Positions 44,253-53,673 of a stretch of 64,000 nt of DNA are shown here, in pieces (the stretch's first letter is position 1; each line of letters begins with the position of its first letter). A program made the position numbers and the translations under genes. The DNA lies in assembly GCF_001298105.1 (NCBI RefSeq), contig NZ_LGJH01000142.1, positions 23,803 to 87,802 of the forward strand, read 5' to 3'. The notes under the pieces are model-generated. The model made no database searches and had not been told where the DNA came from. It saw only the letters and a list, made by a program, of their open reading frames with translations. This DNA comes from Novosphingobium sp. ST904 (GTDB lineage: Bacteria > Pseudomonadota > Alphaproteobacteria > Sphingomonadales > Sphingomonadaceae).

Positions 44253-44666
44253 TCAGGCAATATCGAAGCCAATGTCGATTTTGTCCTGCATCGCCTCGAT
44301 AAACAGGCAATATTCGCGGGCCCGCTCGACGAGCGCAGCCGCCTCGACCGTGCTGAAATTCGGTAAGTCGATCGACAGATCCAGCGTCGCACCGCCTTCG
44401 TTTCTGGGCCGATTCGACAAGGTCGCAGTCACATTACTGTCGGCAGCGAGCGTCTTACGGCACGCCGCCGCCGCCATGTAGATGGCGGCCAGGAAACTCG
44501 TTGCGAAACCCGCGGCAAATAAATGTTCGGGAGAAATACCGGATGGATCGGCGCCCTTCCGCCGCGGCTGGTCGGTCATTTCCACCCGCAAGCGTCCATC
44601 CGAGCTCAGCGCGGCGCCATCCCGCCCGCCAAGGGCCGTAACTTGCGCATCATATCGCGGCGCCAT
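44253..44666 (-). CDS. OsmC/Ohr-family protein lacking the peroxidatic Cys
   Basis: 137 aa. The overall Ohr/OsmC fold is recognisable: ISPEHLFAAGFATSFLAAIY matches the SPEQLFAAGYAACF helix of Ohr. The peroxidatic Cys of that motif is Ser57 here (ATSF), while a Cys remains at 120 (EYCLFIEA) near the place of the second Cys (VCPYSN). It is therefore unlikely to be a standard organic hydroperoxide resistance enzyme, unless another Cys (69 or 120) substitutes. It begins MAPRYDAQVTALGGRDG. Convergent with the upstream LysR gene. Confidence 0.8.
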   Translation of the reverse strand: MAPRYDAQVTALGGRDGAALSSDGRLRVEMTDQPRRKGADPSGISPEHLFAAGFATSFLAAIYMAAAACRKTLAADSNVTATLSNRPRNEGGATLDLSIDLPNFSTVEAAALVERAREYCLFIEAMQDKIDIGFDIA

Positions 44667-44981
44667 CGGTCAGCGCCCTGCCGGGAAGCATGCGAAAACG
44701 GGTGCAACATGATCTGACACGCGGTCGAGCTCCTAGCGAAAGCGATGCGAAAGCGACATCGCAGCGCAGACATAGGCGGTTTTTCAACCCGGATTAGATG
44801 GGTTTTCGGAATGATATTGATGCCCGGCGCGTCTCAATTCGATCCCCGGATCCGCAGCACCGTTCCGATTGGTACGATTTCAGCACCAGTTAAATGCAGC
44901 AGGGAGCGGTAATCGCGCCTTTCAGGTCGACCTAGATGGGGGCGGCGCCGGCTGGGTCTGCGCTGTGACTGAAGGACCGCG
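44667..44981. other. 315-bp spacer before the efflux operon
   Basis: Divergent region between the OsmC-like gene and the efflux operon; it should carry promoters for both. No clear repeat or gene is seen. Confidence 0.4.
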
Positions 44982-46594
44982 ATGCCCCCCGCCTCCGCCC
45001 CTGCTGCCATGCCTACCAAACCCATCGCCGCGCTGTCGGTGGCTGGATATGGCTCGCTTCTCGATCGATGTTCCCCGTGATGGCTATCATGACGGTGAGT
45101 GATATCGGTGGCGGCCTCTCCGCCGCCGCCGATGCGGCCGCGTTAGTGAACACAATCCAGAATGTCGGAGCCGTCGCCGGCATCGTGATCGCGCCCGCGT
45201 TCGCCGCAGCGCTGGGGCGCGGGCGGACGATGCAGTGGACCGGTATCGGGTTCCTCCTTGCAGCGATCGCAGCCGCTACCGCGCCGAACCTGCCGATCAT
45301 GCTTGTGGCGCGATTCTGGCACGGCTTCTTCGGGGGCGCCCTGCCTTTGCTCTTCATGCTGCTCGTGATGACGAGCTTGAGAGCCGGTGCTGGACGTTTC
45401 GAGGGGATCGCCCTGTTCGCGGCATCCACCACATTGCCGTTCGGCATGGCGGCCATTGTCGGCGGGCTCCTAAGCGACAATTTCGGATGGCGGGCGTTGT
45501 TCTGGATTCAGGCGGCCACGATCATCCCCTATATCGCAGCAGCAGCGCGGGTGCTGCGCCAGGAGCGCGGAGACCTGTCCGCTTTGGCACGCGTGGACTG
45601 GGCGCATTATCTGCTTTTGATCGCAGGCATTTCGGCGCTGACCATCGGTCTCTCCGAAGGCGAAAGATTTTTCTGGCTTGAGACCTGGTGGGTGCCCGGC
45701 TCGATCGCAGGCGGCATTTTGGCTTGCATAATGGCATTGAAGGGGATCGGCGACTGGCATGGACGGCCGCTGCTGGTCCTTGCCGTTTTTCGCCGTCCGA
45801 CATTCAGCTGGGCGATTCTCCTTTCAGCCTTTTTCCGCTTCGGCTCGCTCTTTGCGATATTCATCATTCCCCAGTTTCTTGCCCGACTTCAAGGCTATCG
45901 CGCCGTCGATACCGGCGCCCTGCTGGTCATCATGGTTCCCGCAACGGCGTGCGGCCTGCTCCTCGCCTATTTTGCCGCACGCCGTGTCGACGCGCGCATA
46001 CCGCTTTCCGCGGGGCTGGCGTGCTTTACTCTCGCTGCCTGGCTCTGCAGGGATCTGACGTCCGACTGGGCTGCTGAAGAGATCCGGGTTGCTGCGGCGT
46101 TCGCGGGGCTTGGCCTTGGGCTCTTTCAGGTCGCGGTCCTTCGATTTGCCGTCGAGGGCGCCGGCCTGTTCGATGGCCCTAGCGTCGGCATCGTCTTCAA
46201 TCTCGCACGTGTTGTCAGCACCGTCTCGGGTATCGCCTTCCTGTCGCACCTGCTTGCCGAACGAGAGAAATTTCATTCTGCGCGGATCGTCGAGAGCCTG
46301 GCCGCGACAAGCCCTGAAACAACGCAGCGGCTTGCATCGGTCGGGGCGGCCTTCGCGCGCATGAGCGCCGACCCGGTATCGGCCCAGAACGCCGCGAGCG
46401 CTTCGCTCGCGCGAGCGGCGAGCGGGCAGGCGTTCACGCTCGCCTTTAGCGACACGTTGATCGTCACGGCTGCCATCATGCTGCTCGGCGCCATCTTCGT
46501 CTGGGCTCTGCCCGCCTTGCCGCCTGAGCCCGACAGCCCGCTCCCCCACCCCGCTCCCCCCGCTTCTACCCGTCCCCTGGAGAGTCAGTCATGA
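44982..46594 (+). CDS. MFS efflux transporter (DHA2/EmrB-like), frameshifted near the N-terminus
   Basis: The start ATG 44982 follows GAAGGA by five bases and gives MPPASAPAAMPTKPIAALS, but the frame shifts near 45060-45068 into the long frame (MFPVMAIMTVSDIGGGL). One inserted base joins them, for about 537 aa. Around 14 hydrophobic segments are visible (LPIMLVARFWHGFFGGALP, LLLIAGISALTIGL, LVIMVPATACGLLLAYFAA and others), fitting 14-TMS DHA2 drug:proton antiporters. It overlaps the HlyD gene by four bases (ATGA), and together with the OMF downstream makes an EmrAB-TolC-like tripartite pump for toxic or aromatic compounds. Confidence 0.87.
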
Positions 46595-47754
46595 CCCGAG
46601 CAGCCCCCGCCGCGGCCCCGGCCTCCCAGCCGATCGACCCGAAGCCGAAAAGCGCTCGCCGCCGCGTCGCGCTCGCCTTCGTTGCCGCAGGCGTGGTCGT
46701 CGCCGCCACGGCCGCCCTATATTCCTACGCGCCCCGCTCAATCGCCTTTGTCCGGAGCGACAATGCCTATGTGAAGGGCGATGTCACTTTCATCTCTTCG
46801 AAAGTGGCCGGCTATGTGACGAAGCTCGCGGTCGACAACGATCAGAAGGTGCGTCCAGGACAATTGCTCGTGCAGATCGATCCGGTCGACTATCAGTCGG
46901 GCGTCGCGGATGCCGAAGCGGCGGTCGCGCAGCAGCAGGCGGCCATAGCGCAGATCGGAGCGCAGAAGCAGCTCCAGGACGCGCAGATCCAGGTCGCGGA
47001 CGCAGGCGTCGTTGCGGCGCGCGCCACCTTCAAGAAGAGCAGCGCGGACTACCGCAGGTCCGAAGCGCTGATCGAAGAGGGCGCGGTCAGCCGGCAACTT
47101 TATGAAAGCGCGGAAGCCGAGCAGGTGCATGCCGCGTCTACGGTCACCCAGAACAACTCCCAGGCAGTTTTCGCGCGCAAACAGCAGTTAGTTCTGGCCG
47201 CTCAAACACGGTCGGCGGAAGCGTTGCTCCAGGGCGCCCACGCGCGGCTCGTCCGCGCCCGCGCCGACCTTCGCCGCACCCAAATCCTGGCTCCGCGCGA
47301 AGGGCGAATAGCCGCGCGCAATATACGCCTCGGCGAATATGTAACGACAGGGACGCGGCTCATGGCCGTGACACCCACGCGCGGCCTTTGGGTCGAAGCC
47401 AATCTTCGCGAAACCCAGCTTGGCCGCATTCACGTCGGCGACCGCGTTCAGCTCAGCGTCGACGCCTTGCCGGACTCCCGTTTTTGCGGACATGTCGAGG
47501 GCTATCAGGGCGCCAGCGGTTCGGAATTTTCCGTCATTCCACCCGACAATGCGACGGGCAATTTCACGAAAATCGTTCGCCGTTTTACCGTGCGCATTTT
47601 GCTCGATCCCGCGCAAGCCGACACCGACCGACTGGCAAGCGGCATGTCGGTCGTTCCCACCATTGCCGTGGGATCGTGGCGCGATGGGAAATGGCATGGC
47701 GGACTGCTGTCATGGCTGGTCGGCGGATCATTCGAGTGCGAGGCGAAGCGGTGA
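46591..47754 (+). CDS. HlyD/EmrA-family periplasmic adaptor
   Basis: 387 aa. One membrane anchor (ALAFVAAGVVVAATAALYSY, residues 29-48), then the biotinyl-lipoyl-like half-motif (VKGDVTFISSKVAGYVTKL and VRPGQLLVQIDPVDYQ), a coiled-coil hairpin with AEAAVAQQQAAIAQIGAQKQ, and the second lipoyl part APREGRIAARNIRLGEYVTTG. It links the inner-membrane MFS pump to the outer-membrane factor. Its start overlaps the MFS stop and its stop overlaps the OMF start (GTGA), indicating a tightly coupled operon. Confidence 0.93.
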   Translation: MTRAAPAAAPASQPIDPKPKSARRRVALAFVAAGVVVAATAALYSYAPRSIAFVRSDNAYVKGDVTFISSKVAGYVTKLAVDNDQKVRPGQLLVQIDPVDYQSGVADAEAAVAQQQAAIAQIGAQKQLQDAQIQVADAGVVAARATFKKSSADYRRSEALIEEGAVSRQLYESAEAEQVHAASTVTQNNSQAVFARKQQLVLAAQTRSAEALLQGAHARLVRARADLRRTQILAPREGRIAARNIRLGEYVTTGTRLMAVTPTRGLWVEANLRETQLGRIHVGDRVQLSVDALPDSRFCGHVEGYQGASGSEFSVIPPDNATGNFTKIVRRFTVRILLDPAQADTDRLASGMSVVPTIAVGSWRDGKWHGGLLSWLVGGSFECEAKR

Positions 47755-49202
47755 ACCGAGTGGTCTATTCCCTGCTCCCGGTCGTCGGTCTACTCGCGGG
47801 GTGCGTCACCCCTCCCGCGCTCGGTCCGGCGCCCGAGCCGAAATCGGCGAGTGCCTATGCCGCAAGCCTGAGCTTCGCCGCACCCGATGCGCATTGGCCC
47901 AAACAAGCTTGGTGGAACAGCTATGGCGACAGTCAGCTCACCGCGTTGATCGAAGAGGGGCTCGCAGCCTCCCCCACCGTCATTCAGGCATCAGCGCGGC
48001 TGCGCCGCGCAGAGGCGCTGGCTGGAAGCGCGAAAGCCGCGCTGGCGCCTTCAGTCGGGATCGACGCCTCGGTGTCGGGAGCACGGCCCACTACGCAAAA
48101 TGGCATCCCCGTAACCCCCGAGCGGCAGGGCTGGAACGACTATGCGAAGGCATCGCTCGGATTTTCCTGGGAAATCGATTTCTGGGGCAAGAACCGCGCC
48201 GCGCTGAAAGCTGCGACCTCGGAGGCCTGGGCCGCAGAGGCGGATGTCGCGGCAGCACGCCTGATGATCTCCACCGCGATCGCCTCGAGCTACGCCGATC
48301 TTGCGCGTCTATATGCCGATCGCGATGTGCTCGCCGCGACGGCCACGGTCCGCGAGCATAGTCTGAGGCTCGTCCGCGCGCGCACCGACCATGGTCTCGA
48401 CTCGGATGCCGATCTGGCGCAAGCCGAGGCGGGCCCGCCCGCGGCGCGCGCCGATCTTGCAGCCACCGACGAGGCGCTTGCGCTCGTCCTGAACCGTCTG
48501 GCGGCCTTGCTCGGCGCCGGTCCCGACCGCGGTCTCGCGATCGACCGGCCGCACGAACCGTCACTCGAAAGACTGGGCCTTCCCGCCAGCCTCTCGTCCG
48601 ATCTGCTTGGCCGCCGACCCGACATAATCGCCGCCAGGTGGCGCGCGGAAGCCGCGGCAAAACGCATCGATGTGGCGCATGCGCAATTTTATCCGAGCGT
48701 GAACCTGCTCGGCTTCATCGGTCTCGACGCTCTCGGTCTTCGCAATATCGCGAACGGCGGGGCAGACACGGGATCGGTCGGCGCCGCCCTCAATCTCCCC
48801 ATTTTCGACGCGGGTCGCCGCCGTGCCAACTATCGCGGCGCGCGCGCGGATTATGATCTTGCCGTTTCAAGCTATGACGAGACGGTCACGCAGGCGCTCC
48901 GCGAAGTCGCCGACGCGGTTCAGAGCCGCCGGATGCTCGACCGTCAAATAGAAGAGTCCCGCGCGTCGCTCGACGCGACCGAACGGGCCTACCGTCTCGC
49001 GCAGCTGCGCTATACGTCGGGCGCGGCAGATTATCAGTCGGTGCTGCTGGTCGAAGATCGTCTCCTCCAGCGGCGAAGAATATTGGCAGGTCTGACGTCG
49101 CGCGCTTTTCTGCTGAGCGTCGCCCTGGTCCGCGCGCTCGGCGGCGAACCGGTCGGCGGCCCTGCAAGCGGCCCGGCTTTTCTCCCGGCATTTCGAAAAT
49201 GA
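47751..49202 (+). CDS. NodT-family outer-membrane factor lipoprotein
   Basis: 483 aa. GTG 47751 overlaps the HlyD stop; the protein then starts MNRVVYSLLPVVGLLAGC with a lipobox (LAGC). The OMF (TolC/NodT) repeats are visible: PTVIQASARLRRAEALAGSA, GFSWEIDFWGKNRAALKAA, then LLGRRPDIIAARWRAEAAAK and GAALNLPIFDAGRRRANYRG in the second half. It forms the trimeric outer-membrane channel of the pump. The upstream extension of this frame is shadow of the adaptor gene. Confidence 0.93.
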   Translation: MNRVVYSLLPVVGLLAGCVTPPALGPAPEPKSASAYAASLSFAAPDAHWPKQAWWNSYGDSQLTALIEEGLAASPTVIQASARLRRAEALAGSAKAALAPSVGIDASVSGARPTTQNGIPVTPERQGWNDYAKASLGFSWEIDFWGKNRAALKAATSEAWAAEADVAAARLMISTAIASSYADLARLYADRDVLAATATVREHSLRLVRARTDHGLDSDADLAQAEAGPPAARADLAATDEALALVLNRLAALLGAGPDRGLAIDRPHEPSLERLGLPASLSSDLLGRRPDIIAARWRAEAAAKRIDVAHAQFYPSVNLLGFIGLDALGLRNIANGGADTGSVGAALNLPIFDAGRRRANYRGARADYDLAVSSYDETVTQALREVADAVQSRRMLDRQIEESRASLDATERAYRLAQLRYTSGAADYQSVLLVEDRLLQRRRILAGLTSRAFLLSVALVRALGGEPVGGPASGPAFLPAFRK

Positions 49203-49277
49203 CCACGCCTCCGTCAAATTTGCAGCCGCGTCGGGACATCCCGGCTGGAGGCCACCGGGTTCGGCCCGCACCGAACG

Positions 49278-49946
49278 ATGACGGCAATAAGCGGAATGGC
49301 CCTGCTGGTCGGCGACAAGCGAGACGCGACGAAAAATCATGCGAGAAAACGGCGTAAAATTCTCGAAATCGCCGGACGACATTTTCTCGACCATGGATAT
49401 GCCGCAGCGACGATGTCGGCAATCGCGTCCGAGCTGGGCGGCTCGAAGACAACGCTGTGGGACCATTTTCCTTCCAAGCAGGATCTCCTGCAGGCCTTTC
49501 TCCTCGATGCCACATCGTCGATCTGCGCAATCAGCCTTTACGACGTAGCAGGCGACTGCACGCCGAATGAAGCGATCCAGGCTACTGCCGAACATCTTGT
49601 CGCACGCCTCACCAGCGAGCGGGCTATCGGTCTGCAACGGCTGGTCAACGCCGAAGCCGGTCGGATCGAGGGGCTCGGCAGGCGTTTTTCGAATTGCCTG
49701 TTCCAAGGCATCAAACCACAGCTGACCGAATTTTTCGACGCGCATCTCGAACGAAATTCTCGGAGATCCGGAGATGCGGACGCTGCGGCCGCAATGCTGC
49801 TCACCCTATGCCTAAACGTTGGGCAGGAGCGCCTCTTATGGGCCATCGAGCCGCCTTCCGGAGCGCTGGCAAAGGAGCGAGCGGAGCAAGTTGCCTCGTT
49901 GATGCGCCTCTATCCGATGTCAGAAGGACCGCGGCGATCGCAATAG
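49278..49946 (+). CDS. TetR-family regulator of the efflux operon
   Basis: 222 aa. The HTH covers KILEIAGRHFLDHGYAAATM, then LGGSKTTLWDHFPSKQDLLQ. The C-terminal domain (LTSERAIGLQRLVNAEAGR) fits the TetR_C ligand-binding type of drug-efflux repressors such as AcrR. ATG 49296 (MALLVGDKRDATK) is an alternative start. It lies 75 bp after the OMF gene in the same direction, so it is probably a self-limiting repressor of the pump. Confidence 0.88.
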   Translation: MTAISGMALLVGDKRDATKNHARKRRKILEIAGRHFLDHGYAAATMSAIASELGGSKTTLWDHFPSKQDLLQAFLLDATSSICAISLYDVAGDCTPNEAIQATAEHLVARLTSERAIGLQRLVNAEAGRIEGLGRRFSNCLFQGIKPQLTEFFDAHLERNSRRSGDADAAAAMLLTLCLNVGQERLLWAIEPPSGALAKERAEQVASLMRLYPMSEGPRRSQ

Positions 49947-50106
49947 CGGCTCCTTCGCAGCATTTTGTCGCGGGCGGCGGCGCGCATTGCGCGAGCAGGA
50001 GCGCCGACCCCGAATGCGCTAGCGCGGCACATCCGGATGGTACGTTCGGCGCGCCATTATTCGGTTCTGGCGCGCCGCTCCCTACCATCCGAAAACACAG
50101 AGCTGG

Positions 50107-50760
50107 ATGCGGGAAGCCATGTCTCGGAGATCATCCATCAGTCGGCAGCCGTTTCAGCTGAACTTTTACAAGACGCAGCGGCACCGGACTTTTTTAATCG
50201 GGAAACGCGATGCCACGCTCGACAAATATATCATCGCCATCTTCGTCGCGGTAGCGGCGTTCGTTCTTCTATCCTGCGAGACGCATTCCGACGAGTTTGA
50301 GATAGCGGGAAGCAGCGACGATATCGTCGTGCTGGCGGATGGCGCCACGATCGCTGCGCCTGCCGGTACCCGGGCACGCGCCTTGGCGGACTGGATTGGC
50401 GCCGGCGCGAGCGGCGAAAGTTTTGCTTTGGGTGACGCACTGTTCGAGCCCGGAAGCGCGCTAATGACGCGAAGCGGGCTTGGGGACGCCGCGATGCTGG
50501 GGACGCTTCTGGGCTCAACCCAGGATAAGCGGATCGTTATCATCGGCCATGGCGGCGGATCGGGCGACCCCGTTGCGGATCGCCTTCTAGCGCAGGAGCG
50601 AAGCGAAGCCATCGCCGCCTTTCTCGCCGAAAGAGGTATTGAGCCGCGCCGGCTCGAGATCCGCTCGGACCCCGATCTCGGCCGGCCGCATCCGTCGCAG
50701 CTGACCATCGCCGGGCGCGGCGAGGCGCCGCGAGACCCTTTGCTGACCGCCTCGCGCTGA
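50107..50760 (+). CDS. OmpA-like domain membrane-anchored protein
   Basis: 217 aa. A hydrophobic segment, YIIAIFVAVAAFVLLSCETH (residues 41-60), has a lipobox-like LLSC that could anchor a lipoprotein, or act as a single membrane span. The C-terminal region resembles the OmpA/Pal peptidoglycan-binding domain: LFEPGSALMTRSGL, VIIGHGGGSGDPVADRLLAQ and RSEAIAAFLAERGIEPRRLE. The true start may be downstream of 50107. It probably tethers the outer membrane to the cell wall. Its neighbours are unrelated. Confidence 0.7.
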   Translation: MREAMSRRSSISRQPFQLNFYKTQRHRTFLIGKRDATLDKYIIAIFVAVAAFVLLSCETHSDEFEIAGSSDDIVVLADGATIAAPAGTRARALADWIGAGASGESFALGDALFEPGSALMTRSGLGDAAMLGTLLGSTQDKRIVIIGHGGGSGDPVADRLLAQERSEAIAAFLAERGIEPRRLEIRSDPDLGRPHPSQLTIAGRGEAPRDPLLTASR

Positions 50761-50820
50761 ACCGCCGTCGGTCTCAACCCGTGGCCCGAAAAAGGTCGAC
50801 GGACGCCGAAATCGCCGATC

Positions 50821-51453
50821 TTAGCGCAGCGCCGCGGGGATCTTTTCCCAGGCACGGATCAACTCTCCGACGGACCAGGCTTTCATCTTCTTCATCACAT
50901 TGCCGCGATGAAGTTTGACCGTGATTTCCGAAATGCCAAGGTCGAATGCGATTAGCTTGTTGAGGCGGCCCAAGGCTATCTCACGCATAACCTGCACCTC
51001 GCGCGCGGTGAGGGTTTCGAACCTCTCGACGTGCATCCGAACAAAGCGCGCCTCCGCGCGCTGGACAATGTCCAGTTCGATGCCTCTTGTCACCGCATCG
51101 AGCAAGGCCTGTTCGCGCACCGGCTTAGTGAGGAAGTCCACCGCGCCGGCTCTCATGGCCTGCACTGACATCGGAATATCGCCATGTCCGGTCAGAAAAA
51201 CGATCGGCCTTGCAATCCCCGCTTCGGCGAGATGCTGCTGAAGATCGAGACCGCTTGGCCCGGGCATCCGCACGTCGAGCACGAGGCAACCTGCGCGATC
51301 GAGATGCGGTGACTGAAGGAGTTCCGCTGTCGATCCGAAACAGGCCGCCTCAATCCCGACCGACAGCATCAATTCGCTAAGCGCGATGCGAACGTCCTCA
51401 TCGTCATCGACGATAAGCACGATGGGCGCTTCCTGACTGGCGGAGATATTCAT
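50821..51453 (-). CDS. FixJ/TodT-type response regulator (module 2)
   Basis: 210 aa from ATG 51453 (AGAAGGG upstream). Receiver: VDDDEDVR, phosphoacceptor in CLVLDVRMPGPSG, GHGDIPMSVQAMRAGA, LTKPVRE. LuxR-type HTH: LTAREVQVMREIALGRLNKL and LGISEITVKLHRGNVMKKM. It is highly similar to the regulator at 35572-36222, and probably the output partner of the second receiver-kinase pair at 54165-56272, although genes for a hydrolase, a cupin and an AhpD-like protein separate them. Confidence 0.92.
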   Translation of the reverse strand: MNISASQEAPIVLIVDDDEDVRIALSELMLSVGIEAACFGSTAELLQSPHLDRAGCLVLDVRMPGPSGLDLQQHLAEAGIARPIVFLTGHGDIPMSVQAMRAGAVDFLTKPVREQALLDAVTRGIELDIVQRAEARFVRMHVERFETLTAREVQVMREIALGRLNKLIAFDLGISEITVKLHRGNVMKKMKAWSVGELIRAWEKIPAALR

Positions 51454-51544
51454 GATGCCCTTCTCTGATGGCGAAAGCACTCCGGTCCACTCATCGGGGC
51501 AAAGGCCGATTTCAAACTGGGGCGCCTGCAATATTGGAAAAGGT

Positions 51545-51588
51545 GGATGGCGGGCGCACCGGGGGGAGGGGAGATCCGCCCGCCATCC
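51545..51588 (-). terminator. 12-bp hairpin after the alpha/beta hydrolase gene
   Basis: GGATGGCGGGCG (51545-51556) pairs perfectly with CGCCCGCCATCC (51577-51588) around a 20-base purine-rich loop, 16 bp past the leftward hydrolase stop at 51604. Confidence 0.65.
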
Positions 51589-51603
51589 TCAACCAGGAGG
51601 GCT

Positions 51604-52433
51604 TCAGCTTCGGAGGAAAGCAAGCAAGTCCTGGTTGATACGATCCTTGTGAGTTTCAGGCAGCCCATGCGGAGCGCCCTCGTAGACAATGAGCTTAGCG
51701 TGCGGTACGAGCTTCTTCGAAGCGTGGCCGGCCTCGTCGATGGGGACGATTTGGTCCCATTCGCCGTGAATGATCAGTGTCGGCTTATCGAACTTCGCAA
51801 GGTCGCCGCGAAAGTCGTTTCAGAGAACGCCTTCACCGCATCGTAGGTGTTCTTGAAACCGCCCTGCATACCCTGCAGCCACCAGAATTCGACCATCGAT
51901 GGCTTCACAACAGCGCCGGGCTTGTTGAACCCGTAGAAGGGGCCGCTCGGGATGTCGCGGAACACCTTCGACCGGTCGGCCACCATGTCGGCGCGAATGC
52001 CGTCGAACACCTCGATCGGAACACCTGCCGGATGATCCGGCGTGCGCAACATGATCGGCGTGACTGCGGAAATGAGACCCAGCTTCGCGACACGGCTCGT
52101 GCCGTGGCGGGCGACGTAGCGGGCGACTTCCCCGCCCCCGGTCGAGAAGCCGAACATCGATATATCTTTGAGGGCGAGCGCGTCGACCACCGTCGCAAGG
52201 TCGTCGGCATAATGATCCATGTCATTGCCCTCCCAGGGCTGGCTCGATCGCCCATGCCCGCGGCGATCGTGCGCGACGACCCGAAAGCCTTCGTTTGCGA
52301 GGAAGAACGCCGTTCCTTCCCAGCTGTCCGAGCTAAGCGGCCAACCATGGCTGAGCGTTACGACCGGGCCATCCTTCGGACCCCAGTCCTTGTAGTAAAG
52401 CTCGACGCCGTCCTTGGTGGTGATCATATTCAT
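51604..52433 (-). CDS. Alpha/beta hydrolase (non-haem chloroperoxidase-like), interrupted by a 1-nt frameshift
   Basis: Start ATG 52433 ([18 protein letters not shown]). The oxyanion loop is [21 protein letters not shown] follows, and the nucleophile elbow GFSTGGGEV holds Ser97. The frame breaks at about 51813-51820 (FSET); the next frame reads [20 protein letters not shown], with acid Asp in GEWDQIVPI and His in EGAPHGLPE, ending LLAFLRS-stop. Restored length is about 276 aa, typical of non-haem haloperoxidase/esterases. These enzymes hydrolyse esters or form peracids. It has its own hairpin terminator at 51545. Confidence 0.9.
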
Positions 52434-52708
52434 GCTTGATTGTCCCATGCTCTCTAAAGGAGAGTGCCGACTTCCGCCCGCGCCAAGTGCCGTCAGACGG
52501 CTGTCGGCAAACGCTGTTGCGCGCGCCCATCTGACGGCTTCGGCCAGCAATATGCGTCGTCGCGCCTGCCCTGCATCGGCCTTGCACATGCTGCTGTCCT
52601 CAGAGCGAACTCGCAGAACATCGGTAACGAGCGCAAGCGCGGGTCACGGATATCCGGTAGCTGGATCGACGGTGCTGCACGAAGCCAGGCCAGGCTGGCG
52701 CGTCCTCG
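52434..52708. other. 275-bp spacer, no gene seen
   Basis: Lies between the hydrolase start and the cupin gene 3' end, both leftward. It should hold the hydrolase promoter. No motif stands out apart from a short CTCTC/GAGAG repeat near 52450-52465. Confidence 0.35.
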
Positions 52709-53110
52709 CTATTTCGCCGGGGTGAAAAAGGGCTCGTCCTTATCTTTGAGCATCAGCACTACGAACTTCGCTGGTTCGGTCGTGCTGGCATTGCGCCCAA
52801 CCGTGTGCACATCGTTCGGCCCTTCGTAAAACATCTGTCCGGCCGTCAGCGTTACTTCTTCGCCGCCGCGCACGCCCATCACGATAGAACCTTCGAGCAC
52901 ATAGACAAAAGCGTGCGCATTGTGACGATGCACCGGATCGACGGCGCCCGGCGGGTAGTCAACGGTAATGACGAGCGCTTCCTTACCGGGGAAGTCTGCG
53001 AGCGCCTTCGTCATGATCGGCGCGACCTGCGCGTCGTGCGGGCCGTGCTGCGCATTCGCCGTGCTGGAGGCGAGCAGGAGGAGAGCCGCGGAATATCTGA
53101 GAAGTTTCAT
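52709..53110 (-). CDS. Exported cupin-domain protein
   Basis: 133 aa from ATG 53110 (AAGGAA upstream). Signal peptide MKLLRYSAALLLLASSTANA, then a single cupin barrel with metal-type His residues in VHRHNAHAFVYVLEG and VMGVRGGEEVTLTAGQMFYE, and HTVGRNAS. It would act in the periplasm; cupins of this type bind metal or small acids. It is followed by a strong hairpin and the AhpD-like gene, both leftward. Confidence 0.85.
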   Translation of the reverse strand: MKLLRYSAALLLLASSTANAQHGPHDAQVAPIMTKALADFPGKEALVITVDYPPGAVDPVHRHNAHAFVYVLEGSIVMGVRGGEEVTLTAGQMFYEGPNDVHTVGRNASTTEPAKFVVLMLKDKDEPFFTPAK

Positions 53111-53158
53111 GTCATATTTCCTTGCTTCTGGACAATGCGATCCAGATCGTCTGGGATA

Positions 53159-53189
53159 GCTGCGGCGCGGCATCGAGCCGCGCCGCAGC
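53159..53189 (-). terminator. 13-bp perfect hairpin between AhpD-like and cupin genes
   Basis: GCTGCGGCGCGGC (53159-53171) pairs with GCCGCGCCGCAGC (53177-53189) around ATCGA, just past the AhpD-like stop at 53194. It may separate AhpD-like and cupin transcription. Confidence 0.7.
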
Positions 53190-53193
53190 CGGC

Positions 53194-53673
53194 TCAGGCC
53201 AGACCCGAACCGTCGATGCCGAAGGCCTTGTCATAGCTTCCGGGCGTGATCTGGAAGGCGACGTTGACGCGGTTCCACGCATTGATGGACATGACCAGGA
53301 AAGTCAGGTCGGAGAGTTCCTTTTCTGAGAACTCCTGGCGGACGCGGTCATATACTTCGTCCGGAACGCCCTTGGCGGGGATCTGCGTCAGAATTTCGGT
53401 CCATGCCAGAGCAGCGCGTTCGCGCTGGCTGAATAAGGTGGACTCGCGCCAGATCGCGACATGGTGAAGGCGGAGGGGGCGTTCGCCGTGGATCGTCGCG
53501 GATTTCACGTGCATGTCCAGGCAGAATGCGCATCCGTTAAGCTGCGAAGCCCTGATGTCGACCAGATCGCGAATGGTCTCTTCGATCGCGCAATTGCCGA
53601 AGACCATGTTAAAATCGAGGAACTTCTTGAAGAGTTCCGGGGACTGTTTTTGATAGTCGATACGGTCGGTCAT
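53194..53673 (-). CDS. AhpD-like carboxymuconolactone decarboxylase-family protein
   Basis: 159 aa. Alkylhydroperoxidase AhpD core with the redox motif Cys48-x-x-Cys51 and His55 (NGCAFCLDMHVKSA), the hallmark of peroxidatic AhpD-like proteins. Flanking helices: FLDFNMVFGNCAIEETIRDL and RERAALAWTEILTQIP. It likely reduces peroxides or acts as a thiol-disulfide partner in the cytoplasm. With the cupin and hydrolase genes it forms a small stress-type group between the two parts of module 2. Confidence 0.9.
   Translation of the reverse strand: MTDRIDYQKQSPELFKKFLDFNMVFGNCAIEETIRDLVDIRASQLNGCAFCLDMHVKSATIHGERPLRLHHVAIWRESTLFSQRERAALAWTEILTQIPAKGVPDEVYDRVRQEFSEKELSDLTFLVMSINAWNRVNVAFQITPGSYDKAFGIDGSGLA

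Noticed and set aside
44982..46594. Programmed frameshifting as the explanation for the split MFS and other genes
   Set aside because: The breaks lie in different families with no shared slippery motif. A common technical cause is simpler.
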